A stretch of DNA of 63,976 bases from HGM04593 sp045661205 (GTDB lineage: Bacteria; Bacteroidota; Bacteroidia; Bacteroidales; Bacteroidaceae). A program made the translations under genes and the position numbers. Shown in pieces: positions 7,830 to 16,073 of the stretch. Each line of letters opens with the position of its first letter. Position 1 is the stretch's first letter. The notes below the pieces were generated by a model. The model was not told where the DNA came from, ran no database searches, and saw only the letters and a list, made by a program, of their open reading frames with translations. The stretch is taken from the NCBI GenBank assembly GCA_045661205.1, contig JAZRFE010000013.1:1-63976 (forward strand), written 5' to 3'.

Positions 7830-10664
7830 TTATGCAATAACGATGTTCACGATTTTCTTGGGAACAACGATTATCTTCTTGATGCTTTTGCCATCGATAT
7901 ATTTCTGAGTCATTTCGTTGGCAAGAACAGCAGCCTCTATCTCTTCGCGAGCCGCCTCGGTGGCAAAGTCCATAGTGAAACGTGCCTTACCGTTGAAAGA
8001 GATTGTATATTTCACGCTGTTCTCTTTAAGATACTCTTCGTTGAACTCGGGCCACTGAGCGTCGCACACCGATGTGTCGTGTCCGAGTGTCGCCCACAAC
8101 TCCTCACAAATGTGAGGTGCGAAGGGAGAAAGCACAATAACGAAAAGTTCCATCACAGCGCGTTTGTTGCACTTGAGCGATGTAAGCTCGTTGGCACATA
8201 TCATGAATGCGCTGACTGTGGTGTTGTAAGAGAACATGGGGATATCCTCGGACACCTTCTTGATGAGGCGGTGGATAGCCTTAAGCTCGTCACGTGTAGG
8301 CTCCTCGTCTGTGAGCTGCATATTATCGTCGCGGTCGAAGAAGATGTTCCATACTTTTCTGAGGAAACGGTGACAACCATCGATACCGTTTGTATCCCAG
8401 GGTTTCGACTGCTCGAGAGGGCCGAGGAACATTTCGTAAAGACGCAATGTGTCGGCACCGAAGTTCTCGACAATAGTGTCGGGGTTCACCACATTATACA
8501 TAGACTTACTCATCTTCTCGATAGCCCATCCGCAGATGTATTTGCCATTTTCAAGAATAAACTCGGCATCTTTGTATTCGGGACGCCATGCGCGGAAAGC
8601 GTCAAGGTCGAGCACATCATTTGCAACGATGTTCACATCGACATGCAAGGGAGTAACGTCGTAATCTTTTGCAAGGTTGAGCGAAACAAATGTGTTTGTA
8701 TCCTTCACACGATAAACGAAGTTACTGCGACCCTGAATCATACCCTGGTTTACAAGTTTCTTGAAAGGCTCATCGCTGGCACTGTAACCCAGGTCGAAGA
8801 GGAACTTGTTCCAGAAACGTGAATATATAAGGTGACCTGTCGCGTGTTCGGTACCACCCACATAGAGGTCTACATTCTGCCAATATTTACTTACCTCCTC
8901 GCCAACGAGAGCCTTGCCATTCTTGGGATCCATGTAACGCAGATAGTATGCGCTGGAACCTGCAAAGCCGGGCATAGTGTTGAGTTCGAGGGGGAAGATT
9001 GTCTTTTCGTCTACAAGAGCCTTATCGACAACGCAGAGGTTCACTGTGTCCCAAGCCCAAAGTTTGGCATGACCCAAAGGAGGTTCACCACTCTCTGTGG
9101 GAAGGAATTTCTCGACAGCGGGAAGCTGCAAGGGCAGACACTCCTCGGGGATGGGGCAGGGAACGCCATTCTTATAATAGATGGGGAAAGGCTCGCCCCA
9201 ATAACGCTGACGGCTGAATATAGCATCGCGCAGACGGAAATTAACCTTTATGCGACCCAACTTATTCTCGGCAACATATTTTTTGGTGGCAGCGATAGCC
9301 TCTACAACGGTGAGACCGTTGAGCGATAGACCGCACGATGCGAACTGCGCTGTGGGAGAGTTTATGATGATACCCTCTTTAGCGTCGAAGCTCTCCTCGC
9401 TGACGTCGCAACCCTCGATAAGGGGGCGAATCTCAATGCCGAAATGTTTGGCAAAAGCATAGTCGCGGCTATCGTGAGCAGGTACTGCCATGATAGCTCC
9501 TGTACCGTAACCCGAAAGCACATAGTCGCTCACCCACACAGGAATTTCCTCGCCGGTGATGGGGTTGATAGCGTATGAACCGGTGAAAACACCTGTTACA
9601 GAGCGGTCTACCATACGCTCACGCTCGGTTCTTTTCTTTGTACGCTCAACATAAGCATTCACAGCCTCGCTCTGCTCGGGAGTGGTAAGTTCGGCAACAA
9701 GCTCGCTCTCGGGTGCAAGCACCATGAATGTAACACCGAAGATGGTGTCGGCACGTGTGGTGAAGATGGTAAAGTGCTTCTCGCTATCCTTAACATAGAA
9801 CTCCATTTCGGTACCCTCGCTACGACCTATCCAGTTGCGCTGAGTCTCTTTGAGAGAGTCAGTCCAGTCGATAGTGTCGAGTCCGTCGAGCAGTCTCTGA
9901 GCATAAGCCGACACACGCAGACACCACTGCTTCATCTTTTTCTGCACCACAGGGTAGCCACCGCGCTCCGAAACGCCATCGACAACCTCGTCGTTGGCAA
10001 GCACAGTACCCAATTTGGGACACCAGTTTACCATTGTCTCACCCAAGAAGGCGATGCGCCAGTTCATGAGAGTCTCCTCTTGCTGCTGCTCGCTCATTGC
10101 GTTCCACTCCTCGGCGGTAAACTCCAACTCTTTGCCACAAGCCGCATTGATACCTGCTGTACCTGTCGCTGCAAACTTCTCGCGAAGCTCGGCGATGGGC
10201 TTTGCTGCACAAGCCGCATTGTCGTAATAGTGGTTGAACATCTTGATGAACGCCCACTGTGTCCAATGATAATAATCAGAGTCGCAGGTTCTTATCTCAC
10301 GCTCCCAGTCAAAGCAGAAGCCTATCTTATCGAGCTGTTCGCGGTATCTGTTGATATTCTGTTCGGTGGTAACGGCAGGGTGCTGGCCTGTCTGTATTGC
10401 ATACTGCTCGGCGGGCAATCCGTAAGCGTCGTAACCCATGGGGTTAAGCACATTGTAGCCCTGCAAACGTTTGTAACGTGCATAGATATCCGATGCGATG
10501 TAACCAAGAGGGTGTCCCACGTGCAGACCTGCACCCGAAGGATAGGGGAACATGTTAAGCACATAGAATTTCTCTTTATTTTTGTCCTCGACCACGCGAT
10601 AGGTCTTATTTTCTATCCATCGCGCCTGCCACTTTTTCTCAATTTCGTTAAAATTGTATCCCAT
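7830..10664 (-). CDS. leuS: Leucyl-tRNA synthetase
   Basis: 944 residues from the ATG at 10664 (MGYNFNEIEKKWQARW). Class I synthetase, charging tRNA-Leu. Seen: the HIGH-type signature PYPSGAGLHVGHPLGY, the long CP1 editing domain with TIFGVTFMVLAPE and GTGAIMAVPAHDSRD, KMSKS as EKMSKSMYNVVNP, and the C-terminal anticodon and LeuRS-specific domains. The reading frame stays open upstream to 10910, but that stretch lacks family similarity and overlaps two promoter-like elements, so the internal ATG is chosen. It stands alone between its own leader and terminator. Confidence 0.98.
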   Translation of the reverse strand: MGYNFNEIEKKWQARWIENKTYRVVEDKNKEKFYVLNMFPYPSGAGLHVGHPLGYIASDIYARYKRLQGYNVLNPMGYDAYGLPAEQYAIQTGQHPAVTTEQNINRYREQLDKIGFCFDWEREIRTCDSDYYHWTQWAFIKMFNHYYDNAACAAKPIAELREKFAATGTAGINAACGKELEFTAEEWNAMSEQQQEETLMNWRIAFLGETMVNWCPKLGTVLANDEVVDGVSERGGYPVVQKKMKQWCLRVSAYAQRLLDGLDTIDWTDSLKETQRNWIGRSEGTEMEFYVKDSEKHFTIFTTRADTIFGVTFMVLAPESELVAELTTPEQSEAVNAYVERTKKRTERERMVDRSVTGVFTGSYAINPITGEEIPVWVSDYVLSGYGTGAIMAVPAHDSRDYAFAKHFGIEIRPLIEGCDVSEESFDAKEGIIINSPTAQFASCGLSLNGLTVVEAIAATKKYVAENKLGRIKVNFRLRDAIFSRQRYWGEPFPIYYKNGVPCPIPEECLPLQLPAVEKFLPTESGEPPLGHAKLWAWDTVNLCVVDKALVDEKTIFPLELNTMPGFAGSSAYYLRYMDPKNGKALVGEEVSKYWQNVDLYVGGTEHATGHLIYSRFWNKFLFDLGYSASDEPFKKLVNQGMIQGRSNFVYRVKDTNTFVSLNLAKDYDVTPLHVDVNIVANDVLDLDAFRAWRPEYKDAEFILENGKYICGWAIEKMSKSMYNVVNPDTIVENFGADTLRLYEMFLGPLEQSKPWDTNGIDGCHRFLRKVWNIFFDRDDNMQLTDEEPTRDELKAIHRLIKKVSEDIPMFSYNTTVSAFMICANELTSLKCNKRAVMELFVIVLSPFAPHICEELWATLGHDTSVCDAQWPEFNEEYLKENSVKYTISFNGKARFTMDFATEAAREEIEAAVLANEMTQKYIDGKSIKKIIVVPKKIVNIVIA

Positions 10665-10763
10665 ATAATTATCTTGTTTATTTATCTTTGTTGTTACGCA
10701 GCCACACTGTCGTGCTGTTCGCAGCCATATAATCGGACAAATGTACAAAAAAGCGAGCGAAAT

Positions 10764-10788
10764 ACATTCGCCAATTACGGCAAATGTA
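10764..10788 (-). promoter_or_regulatory. leuS promoter region with inverted repeat
   Basis: On the minus strand TACATTTG occurs twice (10781-10788 and 10738-10745), each preceded by a run of T and G. Either may be the -7 element. Between them ACATTTGCC (10779-10787) pairs with GGCGAATGT (10764-10772) at 8 of 9 positions across a 6-base loop. This could be an operator or leader hairpin. Confidence 0.4.
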
Positions 10789-10868
10789 CAAAAAAAGAAA
10801 AGTATTGCAGGCATAAGTAAGGCACAAAAGCATTTTTTATTAAAAAATTGATGAAAAAGTAAAAAAAA

Positions 10869-10899
10869 CTTGGTGCTTTCAAAAAAAAGGCATATCTTT
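10869..10899 (+). promoter_or_regulatory. Promoter of tRNA-Met
   Basis: TTGG (10869-10872), 19 bases, then TATCTTTG (10892-10899): a full Bacteroidota promoter ending 18 bases before the tRNA. Confidence 0.75.
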
Positions 10900-10917
10900 G
10901 CACCGCTCAAATGAGAT

Positions 10918-10991
10918 GGCGAGATAGCTCAGCTGGTTAGAGCGTCGGATTCATAATCCGGAGGTCGTGGGATCGTGCCCCACTCTCGCTA
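10918..10991 (+). tRNA. tRNA-Met (anticodon CAT)
   Basis: A 74-base cloverleaf. The acceptor GGCGAGA pairs with TCTCGCT (closing G-U), followed by discriminator A. The D arm is GCTC/GAGC, the anticodon arm TCGGA-TTCATAA-TCCGG with CAT at 10952-10954, and the T arm GTGGG/CCCAC. The T loop is ATCGTGC rather than the usual TTCGANN. CCA is not encoded. CAT could also be the lysidine-modified tRNA-Ile2; elongator Met is my preferred reading, without proof. Confidence 0.9.
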
Positions 10992-11031
10992 CAAGACAGG
11001 AGATACAAATTTGTATCTCCTGTCTTGTTTT
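10991..11031 (+). terminator. Terminator of tRNA-Met
   Basis: A perfect 19-bp palindrome (10991-11009 with 11010-11028) followed by TTT. It begins on the discriminator base of the tRNA, so the two structures compete for that base. Confidence 0.85.
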
Positions 11032-11050
11032 ATACATTATTCCGAAATAT

Positions 11051-11082
11051 TTTGTAATCTTCCTATAATAATATTACTTTTG
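11051..11082 (+). promoter_or_regulatory. Promoter of the aldo/keto reductase-polyferredoxin operon
   Basis: TTTG (11051-11054), 20 bases, then TACTTTTG (11075-11082). Expected start near 11089, leader about 63 bases. Confidence 0.6.
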
Positions 11083-11151
11083 GCAGATGGATGACACAAA
11101 AAACCACCTGCACAACGTGCACTATATATTTTAACTAAGAACCTCTATATT

Positions 11152-12534
11152 ATGAAACAAGAAAACAAGAGCCCCAATGCCGGTCGTAGAATTTTTTTAA
11201 AACGTCTGGGCACAAGCGCAGTTGTTGCATCTTCAGTGGCAATGGCAAGCTGCTCGGGCGACAAAGGCACTAAAAAATATGTAGCCGAGGGCGTGGGAGG
11301 CGATGTCCCCACCGACAAGATGACCTACCGCAACAACCACAACAGTGGCGACAAAGTATCTATTTTGGGCTACGGCATGATGCGTCTGCCCATGACAAAG
11401 AACGAAAAGGAAGATGAGATAATAGACCAGGAGCGCGTGAACGAGCTTGTCGATTACGCCCTTGCACATGGCGTGAACTATTTCGACACAGCCCCCGTAT
11501 ATTGCAAGGGAGCGTCGGAAAAGGCCACCGGCATTGCGCTGAGCCGCCACCCCCGCGACAGCTATTTCATTGCAACAAAGCTGTCGAACATGCGCGGCGA
11601 CAACAGCATCGAGTTTGGAAAAGAGATGTTTGCCAACTCACTGAAAGAGTTGCAGACCGGCTACATAGACTATCTGCTGCTGCACAACCTGGGCAACAGA
11701 GACGCATACAACAAGCGATTTGTAGAGAACGGGTTGCTCGACTATCTGCAACAGCAGAAACGCGAAGGAAAGATAAGGAACCTCGGATGGTCGTTCCATG
11801 GCGAGAAGGCATTTTTCGACTTTATGCTCGACGAGGCCGGTGTACATTGGGACTTCATTCAGATACAGATGAACTATGTCGATTGGCAGCGTGGAAACCC
11901 CACAGCCGAATATATGTACAACCGCCTGAAGGAGAAGAACATCCCTGTGGTGATAATGGAACCGTTGCTGGGTGGCCGACTTGCAAAAATGAACTATCAG
12001 GCAATGGCAATGCTCAAAGAACGCGAGCCGCAGGCGAGCGTTGCATCATGGGCCTTCCGTTTCGCGGGCGACCACGACAATGTACTGACGGTACTCAGCG
12101 GAATGACCTACATGGAGCATCTGCAAGACAACATACGTACATACTCGCCACTGAAGCCCCTCACCGATGACGACAAGAGCATGCTCATGGACGTTGCAAA
12201 GCGCAAGATGGGATTCGAGAACATCGACTGCACCGACTGCAAATACTGCATGCCCTGCCCCTACGGTCTTGACATTCCCTCAATCTTTGCCCACTACAAC
12301 AGATGCCTCGACGAAGGCCGCATGCCACAGAACGAAATGGACAAGGACTACAAAGAGCAGCGTCGCGCCTTTCTTGTGGGCCTGGAGCGTGGCGTTCCCA
12401 AGTTGCGTCAGGCCGACCACTGTACAGGATGCCGCGAGTGCGAACACCACTGTCCGCAGAGAATAAAAATCTCGCGCGAACTGAGAAAAATCGACGAGTT
12501 TGTCCAGAGCCTGTTGGGTGACGGAAGAATTTAA
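11152..12534 (+). CDS. Exported aldo/keto reductase with C-terminal 2[4Fe-4S] domain
   Basis: 460 residues. The N-terminus carries a twin-arginine motif (RRIFLKRLG, residues 13-21) and a hydrophobic stretch ending MASC (lipobox Cys34), so it looks like a Tat-exported lipoprotein. Residues about 60-370 form an aldo/keto reductase barrel with YFDTAPVYCKG (Asp and Tyr of the active site) and GWSFHG. The C-terminus has CTDCKYCMPCPYGLDIP and CTGCRECEHHCPQ, a 2[4Fe-4S] ferredoxin module that could feed electrons to the barrel. This Fe-S AKR architecture is known in anaerobes; substrates are unknown. It is first in an operon with a NapH/NapG-like electron-transfer protein 27 bases downstream, which fits a periplasm-facing reductase. 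Confidence 0.92.
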   Translation: MKQENKSPNAGRRIFLKRLGTSAVVASSVAMASCSGDKGTKKYVAEGVGGDVPTDKMTYRNNHNSGDKVSILGYGMMRLPMTKNEKEDEIIDQERVNELVDYALAHGVNYFDTAPVYCKGASEKATGIALSRHPRDSYFIATKLSNMRGDNSIEFGKEMFANSLKELQTGYIDYLLLHNLGNRDAYNKRFVENGLLDYLQQQKREGKIRNLGWSFHGEKAFFDFMLDEAGVHWDFIQIQMNYVDWQRGNPTAEYMYNRLKEKNIPVVIMEPLLGGRLAKMNYQAMAMLKEREPQASVASWAFRFAGDHDNVLTVLSGMTYMEHLQDNIRTYSPLKPLTDDDKSMLMDVAKRKMGFENIDCTDCKYCMPCPYGLDIPSIFAHYNRCLDEGRMPQNEMDKDYKEQRRAFLVGLERGVPKLRQADHCTGCRECEHHCPQRIKISRELRKIDEFVQSLLGDGRI

Positions 12535-12561
12535 CTATCAACCACAAAAACGACTATCATC

Positions 12562-14043
12562 ATGTTACGCAAAATAAGAATAACCCTCGCCGCACTATTT
12601 TTCATAGGAATAACAGCGCTGTTCCTCGACTTCACAGGAGTGCTCCCCGCCTACTTCGGCTGGATGGCAAAAATACAGTTCGTTCCTGCCCTGCTCGCAG
12701 TAAACGTGGGCATCGTTGCAGGCCTGCTGTTGCTCACATTTTTATTTGGCCGAGTATACTGCTCGACAATATGCCCGCTGGGAGTGATGCAGGACATCTT
12801 CTCGTGGATGTCTGCACGCAAGAACAAGAGACGCTTCACATACAGCAAAGGAAAAACAGCGTTGCGCACAACAATACTCGTGCTGTTCACAGTGGCACTT
12901 GTTGCCAACGTCGCATGGCTCGCAGCATTCATTGAGCCTTACAGTGCCTATGGTCGCATGGTAAACAGCCTGCTTGCACCACTCTACGGATGGGGCAACA
13001 ACCTGCTTGCCTACCTTGCCGAACGTGCCGACAGCTACATGTTCTACACAACCGACGTGTGGCTGAAGAGCGTAGGCACATTGGCAACAGCCGCCGTAAC
13101 ACTCATTATCATTGCTGTGCTTGCATGGAGACACGGTCGCACATGGTGCAACACCATCTGACCTGTGGGCACACTACTGGGAGCAGTGGCACGCTACTCA
13201 CTCTTCAAGCCCACCATCGACACAAGCAAGTGCTCGGGCTGTAAGTTGTGCGCAAAAAACTGTAAAGCATCGTGCATCGACAGCGACAACAAGAGCATCG
13301 ATTACAGTCGATGCGTTGCATGTATGGACTGCTTGGAGAGCTGCAACAGAGGAGCCATAGGCTACCGCTACGCAGGATTCGGCAAAGCCACAAAAGAGCA
13401 GACACAAGCAGCCACCGACAACGGCCGTCGCGAATTCCTGTCGGCAGGAGCAATGGTAGCCGCAGGCTCGCTCTTTGCCCAGGCAAACAAAAAGGTAGAT
13501 GGCGGACTTGCTGTCATCGAAGACAAGAAAATACCCGAAAGAGCAACACCCATAGTACCTGTGGGAGCCGGTTCGTTAAAGTACTTCGCCACCCACTGCA
13601 CCGCCTGTCAGTTGTGCGTTTCAAAATGTCCCAACAATGTACTGAGACCGTCAAACAGTATCAATCGATTCATGCAACCCGAAATGTCGTTCGAGCGCGG
13701 ATTCTGTCGCACCGCCTGCACAGCCTGTGCCGACGTATGCCCCAACGGAGCCATCAAGCCCATAGTTCCCGAGCAGAAGAGCGCGACCAAGATAGGTACA
13801 GCTGTGTGGATAGCCGACAACTGCATTGCCAACAAAGATGGTGTTTCGTGCAACAACTGCGAGCGTCACTGCCCCAACGGAGCAATAAAGATGATAAGAA
13901 AGAAAGATGGCGAAAAGAACATACGCATTCCCATGATAGACGCCGAGCGTTGCTTGGGCTGCGGAGCATGCGAATATGTGTGTCCAGCCCGCCCCTTCAG
14001 CGCAATATTCGTCGAGGGCATCGAAGAGCATAGAACTATTTAA
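12562..14043 (+). CDS. NapH/NapG-like polyferredoxin membrane protein with in-frame TGA at codon 200 (candidate selenoprotein or nonsense mutation)
   Basis: One frame of 493 codons is open except for TGA at 13159-13161. Residues 1-199 hold four membrane segments and the first CxxxCP motif (YCSTICPLG, Cys67/Cys71). The TGA sits where the second motif needs its last Cys: WCNTI-TGA-PVGTLLG, with Cys196 at its start. Beyond it follow two ferredoxin clusters (Cys224-234 and 251-261), an internal twin-arginine segment GRREFLSAGAMVAAG (Arg289-290), then further clusters near 346-356, 382-393, 430-437 and 464-474. That is NapH fused to NapG, so electrons would pass from the inner membrane to the periplasm. 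If TGA is a true stop, a 199-residue piece and a GTG-started 292-residue piece (13165-14043) result. Everything after the TGA looks intact. Confidence 0.8.
13174..13189 (+). promoter_or_regulatory. SECIS-like hairpin after the in-frame TGA
   Basis: CTACTG (13174-13179) pairs with CAGTGG (13184-13189, one G-U) around a GGAG loop. The loop begins after 18 intervening bases from the TGA, as in the fdhF element of E. coli, and opens with GG as bacterial SECIS loops usually do. The stem is short, and the same bases encode the conserved LLGAV segment, so chance is a real alternative. Confidence 0.4.
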
Positions 14044-14055
14044 GAACAGTATATA

Positions 14056-14538
14056 ATGAGTATTAATAAGTTTGTTACAACCCTACTGCTGTGTCTGCTG
14101 ATAATATCGTGCGGCGGCAGTGGCAAAAACAGGAAACGCGAGCCGTCGCGTCGCAGTAAAAAGGAGGTAGAGGTGGTGGAGAAGAAAAGAACCTCTACAA
14201 ACAACGAGAAAACCGACGAAGAGAGCGACGAAAGACTGCAACGTAACAATGGTAACCACCGCAAATCGTCGCAACGCGAGCGAGGCGTGTCGAAACGTCG
14301 CAAGCAAGAAGAGATAAAGCCCGTGCAGAAAGACGAAGAGGACCCTGCAATAGCCAAAGCCGCAAGGATAGAAAAGCGCGTACAACTGGAGCTTGACATT
14401 TGGAAAGCAAACAAGAACGGCGACAGCGGACTCGCCGAAAAGCTAAGGAAGGATGCCGACGAACTTGAAAAAGAGATGAGACAGCCCGAGCTTGACGAAG
14501 TTTACAAAAAGATAAAAGACATAAAAAAGCGGATGTAG
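14056..14538 (+). CDS. Charged lipoprotein of unknown function
   Basis: 160 residues. The signal peptide ends in LLIISC (Cys19), giving a lipoprotein. The mature part is almost entirely Lys/Arg/Glu/Asp (for example RSKKEVEVVEKKR), with a low-complexity region to about 105. A predicted helical C-terminal segment follows (LELDIWKANKNGDSGLAEKL to the end KKIKDIKKRM). I recognise no domain. It starts 12 bases after the polyferredoxin stop and precedes the operon terminator, so it is most likely the third gene of the redox operon, perhaps an anchor or scaffold for the exported reductase; that role is inference. Confidence 0.85.
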   Translation: MSINKFVTTLLLCLLIISCGGSGKNRKREPSRRSKKEVEVVEKKRTSTNNEKTDEESDERLQRNNGNHRKSSQRERGVSKRRKQEEIKPVQKDEEDPAIAKAARIEKRVQLELDIWKANKNGDSGLAEKLRKDADELEKEMRQPELDEVYKKIKDIKKRM

Positions 14539-14562
14539 AAACACCCGCCTTTCATAGAGATT

Positions 14563-14611
14563 CCCTTGATTGCCTACCGCCCGAAAAAGCGGTTAATCAA
14601 GGGGATTTTCT
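14563..14611 (+). terminator. Terminator of the redox operon, inside the flippase 3' end
   Basis: CCCTTGATT (14563-14571) pairs with AATCAAGGG (14595-14603). Inside it ACCGC (14576-14580) pairs with GCGGT (14589-14593), and TTTTCTTT follows. It acts on the plus strand while its bases encode the C-terminus of the convergent flippase. Confidence 0.75.
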
Positions 14612-16064
14612 TTATCGGGAGGTCTTTCTTCACGAAATAGGCCACATACACAGCAAGCAGCATCGTATTGCACAAAAGACGCAGATACATATTCTTCACA
14701 GGCAACAGCGTCGCCACACCATAGAGGATTGCAAAAAGCAGCACATAAGAGAAGATTGCCTTAAGATCGTAGGTAATGGGGTTGCGTCGCTGCCCCACAA
14801 AGTAGGACAAAAGCATTGCCACAAAATAGCTGGTGAACGACGCCCACGCACAAGCCATATAGCCGTATCGGGGAACAAAAATGATATTCACCGCAAAGAG
14901 CAACACACAACCTACGATAGAGAAGATTGCCCCCCACCACGTCTCGTCGTTGAGCTTGTACCAGAAAGAGAGGTTGAAATATATGCCCATAAACACCTCG
15001 GCAGCCATAATGTAAGGCACCACCGTCAGCCCGCTCCAATAGTCGGGACTGATGATGAATTTTATAAGGTCAAGATAGAACACCACCATCAGGAATGCCA
15101 GCAGAGCAATGGCAATAAAATATTTCATCGCCTGTGCATAAAGCGTCTTTGCATCCTTCTTGTCGCGATTGCCAAAGACAAAAGGTTCGTAGGCGTAACG
15201 GAAAGCCTGCATGAGCATAGCCATGATAGCCGCCACCTTAACCGACGCGCCATAGATACTAAGCTCCACCCTGCCCTGTTGTCCCGGCACAAGCTGCGGG
15301 TAAAGTATCTTGTCGGCATTCAGGTTGAGAATGCCCGCGATACCCAGCAACAGCAACGGCCACGAATAGGAGAACATCTTCCCAAGCAAACGCACATCAC
15401 CGTTGGGACGGTAGAGACGCAGTTCGGGAATAAAGAAGAGGGTGATGAAAGAGGTACATACGAGGTTTATGAAAAAGACGTAGAACGATTGATTATCGGC
15501 AGAGTAGAAACGGCCGAAAATATCGGGGTGCGACGCGGCAAGCATGGGCAACACCACAAAAGCAAACAGGTTGAGAATGATATTGGAGAATATATTCAAC
15601 AGCTTAAGCGAAGCAAACTTCACCGAACGCCCCTGAAAGCGCAACAACCCGAAGGGGATTGACTGCAAAGCATCGAGCGCAACCACCACAGCCATCATCT
15701 GCAAGAACTCGGGGTGTTCGGCATAACCCAACAGCGACGACAACCCCTCGATGGAGCAGAACACCCCCACGAGGAACAGCGCACACAGCACACCCACCAC
15801 CTGCATGGTCATGGAGAACACACGCGACACATTGCCACTCTCCTTGTCGGCGAAACGGAAAAAGGTGGTCTCCATACCGAAGATGAGCACCACAAGAATG
15901 AAAGCAGTCCAAGCGTAAATGTTCGTCACCTCGCCATATTGCCCCGACTCCACGCTCATCTTAGCAGTGTAGAGTGGCACAAGCAGGTAGTTGAGGAAAC
16001 GCCCCACAATACTGCTCAACCCATAAATTACCGTATCTTTAAAAAGCGATTTTAGCTTTGACAT
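14574..16064 (-). CDS. Wzx-type polysaccharide/lipid-linked oligosaccharide flippase
   Basis: 496 residues with about 12-14 hydrophobic segments. The N-terminus DTVIYGLSSIVGRFLNYLLVPLYT is the signature start of the polysaccharide biosynthesis (MATE/MOP exporter) superfamily. It should flip undecaprenyl-linked sugars across the inner membrane. No glycosyltransferases adjoin it, so it is not part of a capsule locus here; the substrate could be O-antigen, A-LPS or another glycan. Its last 36 bases overlap the plus-strand terminator at 14563-14611. ruvB ends 9 bases upstream of its start, so the two genes are probably co-transcribed. Confidence 0.93.
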   Translation of the reverse strand: MSKLKSLFKDTVIYGLSSIVGRFLNYLLVPLYTAKMSVESGQYGEVTNIYAWTAFILVVLIFGMETTFFRFADKESGNVSRVFSMTMQVVGVLCALFLVGVFCSIEGLSSLLGYAEHPEFLQMMAVVVALDALQSIPFGLLRFQGRSVKFASLKLLNIFSNIILNLFAFVVLPMLAASHPDIFGRFYSADNQSFYVFFINLVCTSFITLFFIPELRLYRPNGDVRLLGKMFSYSWPLLLLGIAGILNLNADKILYPQLVPGQQGRVELSIYGASVKVAAIMAMLMQAFRYAYEPFVFGNRDKKDAKTLYAQAMKYFIAIALLAFLMVVFYLDLIKFIISPDYWSGLTVVPYIMAAEVFMGIYFNLSFWYKLNDETWWGAIFSIVGCVLLFAVNIIFVPRYGYMACAWASFTSYFVAMLLSYFVGQRRNPITYDLKAIFSYVLLFAILYGVATLLPVKNMYLRLLCNTMLLAVYVAYFVKKDLPIKKIPLINRFFGR

Positions 16065-16073
16065 ATTTGTATT

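Noticed and set aside
9774..10820. 348-codon open frame on the plus strand
   Set aside because: Antisense to leuS; composition typical of a shadow frame.
10665..10910. N-terminal extension of leuS (82 residues)
   Set aside because: Hydrophobic/Cys-rich sequence with no synthetase similarity, covering promoter-like elements; the ATG at 10664 gives the conserved LeuRS start.
12562..14043. TGA read as tryptophan (altered genetic code)
   Set aside because: Other genes here stop at TGA (for example the methyltransferase-like gene, mreC and mlaE), and the site calls for Cys, not Trp.
14195..14410. Minus-strand frames opposite the charged lipoprotein
   Set aside because: Low-complexity Ser/Leu-rich mirror of the Lys/Glu-rich coding strand.
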